From assembly GCA_964649195.1 (NCBI GenBank), contig CAZYPK010000058.1:1-26771 (forward strand): a stretch of 26,771 nucleotides of DNA, written 5' to 3'. A program made the translations under genes and the position numbers. Under the pieces are notes generated by a model. The model ran no database searches, had not been told where the DNA came from, and was given only the letters and a program-made list of their open reading frames with translations. This document shows, one piece after another, positions 21,732 to 26,771 of this stretch. Source of the stretch: JTS-RE9 sp964649195. Lineage in GTDB: Bacteria; Planctomycetota; Phycisphaerae; Phycisphaerales; Phycisphaeraceae. Positions within the stretch are counted from its first letter, which is position 1; every line of letters begins with the position of its first letter.

Positions 21732-21803
21732 GCAAGCCTCCCAGCGGGTACGTTCGAGGTCGAAGGGCCGGCCTGGTCGCCTCAAACCCGAAAGGAGGCT
21801 TGC
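21732..21803. repeat. Inverted repeat, GCAAGCCTCC arms
   Basis: GCAAGCCTCC near 21732 faces GGAGGCTTGC ending at 21803. The enclosed 50 bases are unique. It directly precedes the 138-base hairpin. Confidence 0.7.
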
Positions 21804-21809
21804 AATGTT

Positions 21810-21947
21810 GGCTCATGTACCCGCCGTGGTGCCAAGCCCGATGGCGAGGGCCGCCGAGCCGTCGGGGTATTCTGTGCGCGGCGGCGATCCCCCGACGGCT
21901 CGCCAAGCCTCGCCATCGGGCTTGGCACTATGTTCGGTACATGAGCC
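21810..21947. repeat. 138-base long hairpin element
   Basis: Three consecutive pairs of arms nest in perfect order. GGCTCATGTACC (21810-21821) faces GGTACATGAGCC (21936-21947). Bases 21829-21849 are fully complementary to 21908-21928 (21 bp, from GTGCCAAGCCCGATGG). CGAGCCGTCGGGG (21855-21867) faces CCCCGACGGCTCG (21890-21902). The terminal loop is 22 bases. No coding sequence is supported. Confidence 0.93.
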
Positions 21948-21952
21948 AGCAA

Positions 21953-22149
21953 GCTCAACGAGTCGCGGACGCGCCCCTGGGGGCGGCCTGAAGAGGTGCT
22001 CCATCGCGCGGCGAAGATGCGGCGACGGCAGCGGGCGAAGTTGTCGTGTCGGGATCGAACGGGAAGCGCGGGGTGTTCGAGGCTGAAAGCACAGGGCAAG
22101 CATCACCACCTCTTGAGGCTGTTTGCGTCCGCGACTCGTTGAGTCGCGG
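21953..22149. repeat. Palindrome-ended element A2, inverted copy
   Basis: It starts with a half palindrome, CTCAACGAGTCGCGG, and ends with the full hairpin (22129-22149, arms CCGCGACTC and GAGTCGCGG). The interior is the reverse complement of the units at 26347-26745, including CACCTCTTGAGG near the right end. With the elements at 21603, 21732 and 21810 it fills the 620 bases between the HNH gene and the anti-sigma-like gene. Confidence 0.85.
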
Positions 22150-22181
22150 CTCGGATCAGCGATCGAACATCCGATGTGAAA

Positions 22182-22685
22182 TCACTTGGCTTCTTCCGCG
22201 AGGATGATCTTCACCACCACCTGTCGCGCCGCGGCATTTTTGGCCTGCGGTTTGACATCCTTTGAATCGGCCAGCGCCTTGTCGGACGGTGCGATGACTG
22301 ATGGCGGCGCGGCAGGTGCGGCATCGAGTTTGGGCTGGATTGGGCCGGGGGATGGCTCGATTTCCGCCGCCGCATCGGCCAGCGGGGCGGCGCTCTTTTC
22401 GATCTTGTCCAATTCCTTGCGGGCCGGTGTGCGCTGGTTGGCCACCTGCGGACTCAGCAGCAGGGTCTGATCGCCGGTGCGGACCACGATGAGCGATTGG
22501 CCGGTTTTGGCTTCGATGTGTTCGACGAGGCTGTCCACCCGGTCGGCGGGGACCAGCAACGTGATGGCCTGCTCGGCTGCGGCAACCTTTGCGGCCTCCG
22601 CGGCTGACGGGCCGCGCTGTTTTCCATCGCCATCGGCGAATGATTTCTTTTCCGCGGCTTCGTGTTCCTCCGAGGAGCGTATCAC
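22182..22685 (-). CDS. C-terminal portion of the anti-sigma-like protein, frameshifted from the upstream part
   Basis: This frame continues the protein encoded upstream. It is open from about 22785, where the reading PGVASPAAPAPGGRPSPSAA runs directly into an ATG-initiated stretch, MIRSSEEHEAAEKKSFADGD. It contains a folded-looking segment, AITLLVPADRVDSLVEHIEA and then TGQSLIVVRTGDQTLLLSPQ, and ends ARQVVVKIILAEEAK. No strong ribosome site precedes the ATG at 22685, and the coding continuity upstream suggests it is the second half of one protein of about 557 residues. A shift at the run of eight C (plus-strand G, 22785-22792) separates the halves. The role of this half is unknown. Confidence 0.6.
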   Translation of the reverse strand: MIRSSEEHEAAEKKSFADGDGKQRGPSAAEAAKVAAAEQAITLLVPADRVDSLVEHIEAKTGQSLIVVRTGDQTLLLSPQVANQRTPARKELDKIEKSAAPLADAAAEIEPSPGPIQPKLDAAPAAPPSVIAPSDKALADSKDVKPQAKNAAARQVVVKIILAEEAK

Positions 22686-23854
22686 AGCTTCGTGCGGCTT
22701 TGCCGCCGAAGGCGATGGCCTGCCCCCGGGGGCCGGCGCAGCGGGTGATGCAACGCCGGGGGCGCCGGGGGCGCCGGGGGTACCGGGGGGGGTATTGGCG
22801 CGGAGCGGCCTGCCGCGCCATCGGCGCCGATGGCCGGCGCGGCTTCACCGGCGGTCTTGGACTTCCTGAGTTCCTCTTCGCGGCTGCGATCGTTCTGAAG
22901 TTTTTCCGCTTGTGCCGTCTGACCTCGCGCGACTTCGCCCAACTGCATCGCCCTGCCGCGGCGGGCGCCAGCCGGGGCCGCTTCGACCGCATCGTTCTGA
23001 TCGGCCCAGGCCAGCAGCAACTGGCGCGTCTGCGAAACACTGGCGGTCTGCAATTCGATCTGGAAATCAGGAACAGGAGCAGGGGCAGCGGCAGGAGCAG
23101 GAGCAGAAAAATCACCGGCGGTGGTCCGTTCCTTGATGTTGTCCGCAGCCGCAGGAAGGGGGGCGGATGGCGGCGCGACGGCCGCATCGTGGGCCAGCGT
23201 CAGGGCGGCAGTCGCCTTGCCACCGGGCGGCATGTCTGCCGCTGCTACTGCTCCTGCTTCTGTTGCTACTGCCCCTGCCCCTGCCCCTGCTTCGCGGTTG
23301 CTTTTGCTTTGCTGTTCGACCGGGCCGGCCGCCTGCGCGGACTTCCCCGGCATCGCGTCAGCGACGGAGCCATCGGGAGGCAAGGCCGGGCGATGGTGGT
23401 GATGCTTGTCGAACGATTCGATCCTGTCAGCATCGGGCGGGGTAACGTGATGCGCCAGTTCGCCGATGGGCTGCGCGGTCGTGGACCAACCCCACGGATC
23501 AAAGTGCCAGGTGAGACCGGCGGCCAGCGCGACCGCCGCCGCCAGCCCGCCGGCCCAGCGCAGGCGGTTGGGGAAGCGATGAATGACAGGCGAGACGGGA
23601 CCGGTGACGCGCTGGGGCGCGACATCCGCAGGCATCTGCCGTTCGAGTTGGCTTTGCACCTGTTCCATCAGGACCATCGGCGCCGCCTTGGCGGGCACCG
23701 CCCGAAGCAGGGCACGATCGGCGATGAGCTGTTCGAGGAGCAGCCGCAGCGGCTCATCCTCCGCAAGCATCGCCTCGAAGCGTGCGCGGTCGGCGGCATC
23801 GAGGTCATTCTCGATGTAGCCGAGGATCAGGTTTTCATCGTAACGGTCGAGCAT
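22682..23854 (-). CDS. Anti-sigma-like membrane protein, N-terminal portion
   Basis: The product opens with a helical, acidic domain of the anti-sigma type (DENLILGYIENDLDAADRAR, then FEAMLAEDEPLRLLLEQLIA) without the HxxxCxxC zinc motif. A single membrane segment follows (about residues 98-118, RWAGGLAAAVALAAGLTWHF). The outer part is a long Ala/Pro/Gly-rich linker that includes two blocks encoded by hexamer arrays (AGAGAGAVATEAGAVAAAD near 188-206 and SAPAPAAAPAPVPD near 243-256), then a segment rich in charged residues. It lies 55 bases downstream of the ECF sigma factor, so it should bind that factor at the membrane. After the C8 run (22785-22792) the frame gives a basic, proline-rich tail (LHHPLRRPPGAGHRLRRQ) that looks out of frame. 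One more C would join it to the downstream part. Confidence 0.72.
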   Translation of the reverse strand: MLDRYDENLILGYIENDLDAADRARFEAMLAEDEPLRLLLEQLIADRALLRAVPAKAAPMVLMEQVQSQLERQMPADVAPQRVTGPVSPVIHRFPNRLRWAGGLAAAVALAAGLTWHFDPWGWSTTAQPIGELAHHVTPPDADRIESFDKHHHHRPALPPDGSVADAMPGKSAQAAGPVEQQSKSNREAGAGAGAVATEAGAVAAADMPPGGKATAALTLAHDAAVAPPSAPLPAAADNIKERTTAGDFSAPAPAAAPAPVPDFQIELQTASVSQTRQLLLAWADQNDAVEAAPAGARRGRAMQLGEVARGQTAQAEKLQNDRSREEELRKSKTAGEAAPAIGADGAAGRSAPIPPPVPPAPPAPPALHHPLRRPPGAGHRLRRQSRTKL

Positions 23855-23855
23855 G

Positions 23856-23905
23856 GGAAGTTCTGAGTTCTGAGTTCTGAGTTCCGGGTTCTGAGTTCTG
23901 AGTTT
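23856..23905. repeat. Heptanucleotide array (GTTCTGA/GTTCCGG) between sigma and anti-sigma genes
   Basis: Six to seven 7-base units occupy almost the entire 55-base space between the ECF sigma stop codon and the start of the anti-sigma-like gene. They leave no recognisable ribosome binding site. Confidence 0.9.
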
Positions 23906-23909
23906 CGTC

Positions 23910-24533
23910 TCACGCTTTTGTGCGTTCCTTCAGTTCCGGGTACATCCGGCTCATTTCCTCTCGCAGGGCCAGGCGGGCGCGGAAGAGTCGGCTTTTCACC
24001 GTGCCGACGGGCACTTCCAGGATGTCGGCGATTTCGCGGTAATCCATTTCATTCACATCACGGAGCACCAGCACGCCGCGGAATTCCTCATCCAGGTTGG
24101 CCATCGCTTCGTGGAGGGCCTCGAGCATTTCACTTTCTTCGACGCACTGCCCGGCGGAAAGTTCACTTTTCGTTTCGATTCTGTCGGAAAGCGAGGTCGA
24201 TACCTCGCCATCCCCGCCCGATAAGCCTCCGCCGGTGCGGGCATCGAGGCTGGCCGTTTTCCGCAATTTCCGCTTGCGCAGGTGCGAAATCGACAGGTTC
24301 ATGGTGATGCGGATCATCCAGGTCGAGAGTTGACTGCGGCCATCGTAGGCGTGCAGATGCTCGACGATCTTGAGCATGGCGTCCTGCGTCAGCTCCAGGG
24401 CGTCATCCTGATGATTCACCATCCGCAGGGCGACGTTGTACAAACGATTGTGATAATTGGAAAGCAACTCCCCCATCGCCTGGCGATCACCGGCTCGGGC
24501 GCGATCGACAAGTTGTTGCTCGGTGAGGGGCAT
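23910..24533 (-). CDS. ECF-type RNA polymerase sigma factor
   Basis: The 207-residue protein has sigma region 2 at about 25-92 (YHNRLYNVALRMVNHQDDAL, then LKIVEHLHAYDGRSQLSTWM and MNLSISHLRKRK). Region 4 is at about 138-190 (LDEEFRGVLVLRDVNEMDYR, then EIADILEVPVGTVKSRLFRA). The linker between them is longer than usual, about 45 residues, and Gly/Ser/Glu-rich. The ATG at 24533 begins MPLTEQQLVDRARAGDRQAM, which aligns with the family. The frame upstream is open to 24587 but only translates the heptamer repeat (NSELGTQNSEL). The repeat reaches within a few bases of the ATG, and no Shine-Dalgarno sequence is visible. Co-transcription with the downstream anti-sigma-like gene is likely. Confidence 0.94.
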   Translation of the reverse strand: MPLTEQQLVDRARAGDRQAMGELLSNYHNRLYNVALRMVNHQDDALELTQDAMLKIVEHLHAYDGRSQLSTWMIRITMNLSISHLRKRKLRKTASLDARTGGGLSGGDGEVSTSLSDRIETKSELSAGQCVEESEMLEALHEAMANLDEEFRGVLVLRDVNEMDYREIADILEVPVGTVKSRLFRARLALREEMSRMYPELKERTKA

Positions 24534-24539
24534 GAAAAT

Positions 24540-24642
24540 AAGTTCTGAGTTCTGAGTTCCGAGTTCTGAGTTGCAAGACAAAAACATATCACCGAGGACC
24601 GTTGCCTTTAACTCGGAACTCAGAACTCGGAACTCGGAACTT
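24540..24642. repeat. Palindromic heptamer repeat between divergent sigma and purB genes
   Basis: The left arm AAGTTCTGAGTTCTGAGTTC (24540 on) faces the right arm ending AACTCGGAACTT at 24642. Units are GTTCTGA/GTTCCGA on the left and AACTCGG/AACTCAG on the right. The 40-base centre is unique. It is the intergenic counterpart of the insert in ubiE. Confidence 0.92.
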
Positions 24643-24699
24643 ATTGGCTCCTGCTACTATGCCTCTCCGACCTGAACGGGTCAACAAGAGAGACGTCCC

Positions 24700-26337
24700 A
24701 TGGCTTTACATGATCGATACGAATCACCGCTTTCCTCCCGCAACGCCTCGGCCGCGATGCAGGCCATCTGGTCGCCGCAGCGGAAGTTTAGCACCTGGCG
24801 CAGACTCTGGTTGGCGCTGGCGGAATCGGAAAAGGAACTGGGCCTGCCCGTCACCGACGCCCAGATCGCCGACCTGAAGGCTCATCTGGATGACATCGAT
24901 TTCGAGGCCGCCGCGAAGTACGAGAAGAAGCTGCGCCATGATGTGATGGCCCACATTCACGCCCTGGGGGATGTGGCGACGGTGGCCCGGCCGATCATTC
25001 ACCTGGGGGCGACGAGCCAGTTCGTGGTCTGCAACACCGAGCTGCTTCAACTGCGCGACGGCCTGAAACTGATCGCCTCGAAGCTGGCCAATGTGATCGA
25101 TCAGCTTGCGACCTTTGCGGTGAAATACCGCGACCTGCCCACGCTGGCCTTCACGCACTATCAGCCCGCCCAGCCGACGACGGTGGGCAAGCGGGCGTGT
25201 CTGTGGGCCCACGATCTGGCGCTGGCGTTGGAGGAAATCGAACATCGCATCAACTCCCTGCGCTTTCGCGGCGTCAAAGGCACCACGGGAACGCAGGCAA
25301 GTTTTCTGGAGCTTTTCGAGCAGGCGGAGAGAAAAACAAGTTCCGAGTTTCGAGTTCCGAGTTCCGAGTTGAAAGACAGGAAGGAGACAAGTTCCGAGTT
25401 CCGAGTTCTGAGTTCTGAGTTGAAAGACAACACGCCCAAGGAACAGGCGGTGGAGGAGAAAAAGCGGGAAAGTGACGATGCCAAATCCGAAATCCGAAAT
25501 CCCAAATCCGAAATTCTGATCGAATCTCACCGCCGTTGTGATGAACTGGATCGCCTGGTCACGCAGAAGATGGGCTGGCCATCGGAGCGTCGGTTCGCCG
25601 TGACGGGACAGACCTATCCGCGCGTCGTCGATGGCATGGTGGTCAGCAGTCTGGCGGCGGTTGCCGCGGTCTGCGCCAAGTTCGCCACGGACATTCGCCT
25701 GCTCGCCAATCGCAAGGAGATCGAGGAACCCTTCGAGGTGAATCAGGTCGGTTCCTCGGCGATGCCTTACAAGCGCAACCCGATGCGCTGCGAGCGCATC
25801 TGCGGCCTGTCGCGCTTCGTCATCGGCCTGACGCAGGTGCCTTTCACCACGGCGGCGGAACAGTGGTTCGAGCGCACGCTGGATGATTCCTCCACCCGCC
25901 GCCTCTCGCTGCCCGAACCGTTCCTGGCGCTCGACGGGGTGCTGGACATCATGATGAACGTGACCGGCGGGCTGGTGGTGTATGAGAAGACGATCGAGAA
26001 AAACCTTGCCGCGGAACTGCCCTTCATGGCCAGCGAAAATCTGATGATGGCGGCGGTGCGGGCCGGCGCCGACCGGCAGGAGATGCATGAAGTCATCCGC
26101 AAACACGCGCAGGACGCCGCCGCCCGGGTGAAGGCGGAAGGCGCCGACAACGACCTGCTCGACCGGCTCAAACGCGAACCTGCATTCGCCTCGATCGACA
26201 TCGCCGCCGTCCTGAACCCGCTGCAATTCGTCGGCCGATCCCCGCAGCAGGTCGATGCGTTTGTGCGCGATGTGGTCGAGCCGATCCGCAAACGATACGC
26301 CGGCGAGCTCGGCATCCAGACGGACCTGAAGGTGTGA
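24700..26337 (+). CDS. purB: Adenylosuccinate lyase with in-frame repeat insertion
   Basis: PurB removes fumarate from SAICAR and from adenylosuccinate in purine synthesis. The 545-residue product shows the fumarase/aspartase superfamily signature SSAMPYKRNPMRCERICGLS (about 354-373), the catalytic-histidine regions DVMAHIHALG (81-90) and FTHYQPAQPTTVGKR (151-165), HLGATSQFVVCNTEL (101-115) and FRGVKGTTGTQASFLELF (189-206). It resembles the human-type ADSL clade, which is normally about 475-485 residues. The excess is explained by residues about 211-275 (nt 25330-25524), which are translated heptamer repeats (TSSEFRVPSSELKD twice, then KSEIRNPKSEI) around a charged segment. Beyond the insert the enzyme resumes at CDELDRLVTQKMGWP. 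The start ATG has GAGAGA about 8 bases upstream. Loss of activity cannot be judged from sequence. Confidence 0.94.
   Translation: MALHDRYESPLSSRNASAAMQAIWSPQRKFSTWRRLWLALAESEKELGLPVTDAQIADLKAHLDDIDFEAAAKYEKKLRHDVMAHIHALGDVATVARPIIHLGATSQFVVCNTELLQLRDGLKLIASKLANVIDQLATFAVKYRDLPTLAFTHYQPAQPTTVGKRACLWAHDLALALEEIEHRINSLRFRGVKGTTGTQASFLELFEQAERKTSSEFRVPSSELKDRKETSSEFRVLSSELKDNTPKEQAVEEKKRESDDAKSEIRNPKSEILIESHRRCDELDRLVTQKMGWPSERRFAVTGQTYPRVVDGMVVSSLAAVAAVCAKFATDIRLLANRKEIEEPFEVNQVGSSAMPYKRNPMRCERICGLSRFVIGLTQVPFTTAAEQWFERTLDDSSTRRLSLPEPFLALDGVLDIMMNVTGGLVVYEKTIEKNLAAELPFMASENLMMAAVRAGADRQEMHEVIRKHAQDAAARVKAEGADNDLLDRLKREPAFASIDIAAVLNPLQFVGRSPQQVDAFVRDVVEPIRKRYAGELGIQTDLKV
25330..25524. repeat. Heptamer repeats inserted inside purB
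   Basis: Two direct copies of ACAAGTTCCGAG followed by GTTCCGA or GTTCTGA heptamers, each ending in GTTGAAAGACA, lie at about 25337-25428. After a charged, non-repetitive stretch comes an inverted GGATTTC-family array (CGAAATC units, 25484-25517). The total is a multiple of three, with no stop in the gene frame. Confidence 0.92.
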
Positions 26338-26346
26338 ACATCCGAG

Positions 26347-26771
26347 CCGCGACTCAACGAGTCGCGGACGTGAACAACCTCAAGAGGTGGTGATGCGCGC
26401 CCTGCTCTTTCAGCCTCGAACACCTTCGCGTTTTCCGTTCGATCCCGACACGACAACTTCGCCCGCTGCCGTCGTCGCACCTTCGCCGCGCGATGGAGCA
26501 CCTCTTGAGGCCGTGCGCGTCCGCGACTCGTTGAGTCGCGGCTCGGCACAGCCGCGACGTAACACGTCGCGGAGGTGAACAGCCTCAAGAGGTGGTGATG
26601 CTTGCCCTGTGCTTTCAGCCTCGAACACCCCGCGTTTTCCGTTCGATCCCGACACGACAACTTCGCCCGCTGCCGTCGCCGCACCTTCGCCGCGCGATCG
26701 AGCGCCCCTTCAGGCGGTTCATCTCCGCGACTCGTTGAGTCGCGGCTCGGCACAGCCGCGACGTAACACGT
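26347..26771. repeat. Two tandem palindrome-ended A2 elements, the second running off the window
   Basis: Unit 1 is 26347-26541 and unit 2 is 26552-26745. Each is bounded by perfect 9-bp-stem hairpins (arms CCGCGACTC/GAGTCGCGG, or CCGCGACGT/ACGTCGCGG at 26552-26572). Inside unit 1, CCTCAAGAGGTG (26378-26389) faces CACCTCTTGAGG (26499-26510). Unit 2 keeps CCTCAAGAGGTG (26583-26594), but its right counterpart is changed to CCCCTTCAGG. A third hairpin of the ACGTCGCGG type begins at 26756 and is cut by the window end. No gene is supported after purB. Confidence 0.9.

Noticed and set aside
22156..23187. Third minus-strand frame overlapping the anti-sigma-like gene
   Set aside because: It is Arg/Pro-rich without domain structure. 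Coding continuity is explained by the other two frames joined at the C8 run.
22589..23866. Long plus-strand open frame opposite the anti-sigma-like gene
   Set aside because: Arg/Gly-rich composition typical of an antisense shadow. The minus strand shows the anti-sigma domain and a membrane segment.
25767..26753. Minus-strand open frame spanning the A2 repeats and the 3' end of purB
   Set aside because: Its repeated peptide words come from the tandem DNA units and the rest is antisense to purB. No transposase motif could be recognised.
1..26771. tRNA, rRNA or known riboswitches
   Set aside because: No cloverleaf with the conserved T-loop sequence and no recognisable riboswitch core was found by eye. 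A covariance-model scan would be decisive.

Overview
The window looks like a high-GC chromosome segment of a planctomycete, probably from the class Phycisphaerae. The inference rests on a PEP-CTERM sorted exoprotein, a prepilin-like protein with the H-X9-DG signature, a zinc-ribbon protein with a long unannotated body, an ECF sigma factor paired with a membrane anti-sigma-like protein, a XylR-type (LacI-like sensor plus AraC) regulator, and intergenic DNA crowded with simple palindromic repeats. No tRNA, rRNA, CRISPR array or intact transposase was seen.

Layout. 207-2196 (+): an exported glycerophosphodiester phosphodiesterase and an M29 aminopeptidase. 2378-2773 (-): a small lipoprotein. 3312-5385 (+): the diadenylate cyclase CdaA and a YbbR/CdaR-like partner, i.e. 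a c-di-AMP module. 5667-6659 (+): an M48 metalloprotease. 6827-7693 (+): the menaquinone/ubiquinone methyltransferase UbiE/MenG. 7806-9341 (-): a LolA-like exported protein and a four-helix membrane protein. 9564-11414 (-): an SDR and a zinc-type alcohol dehydrogenase, 6 bases apart. 11788-13438: a small islet with a broken PBECR-type nuclease domain (-) abutting an AAA ATPase (+). 13567-16285 (-): a CHAD protein and a zinc-ribbon protein. 16661-17842 (-): a XylR-type regulator, divergent from the PEP-CTERM protein (18206-19609, +), which is followed by a prepilin-like protein (19902-20672) and an HNH endonuclease (20922-21560). 22182-24533 (-): ECF sigma factor with its anti-sigma-like protein, the latter split by a frameshift at an 8-C run. 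24700-26337 (+): adenylosuccinate lyase PurB.

The most striking content is not a gene. Almost every intergenic gap holds short tandem repeats with unrelated sequences but usually the same 7-base period, often arranged as facing inverted copies, together with several palindromic element families. Two such repeat blocks lie in frame inside housekeeping enzymes (UbiE/MenG and PurB), adding about 46 and 65 residues. One palindromic family carries an internal TTCAGCA array that differs by exactly 14 heptamers between two copies. This resembles a combination of cyanobacterial heptanucleotide STRRs and Rickettsia palindromic elements, and is the best candidate here for an undescribed system.
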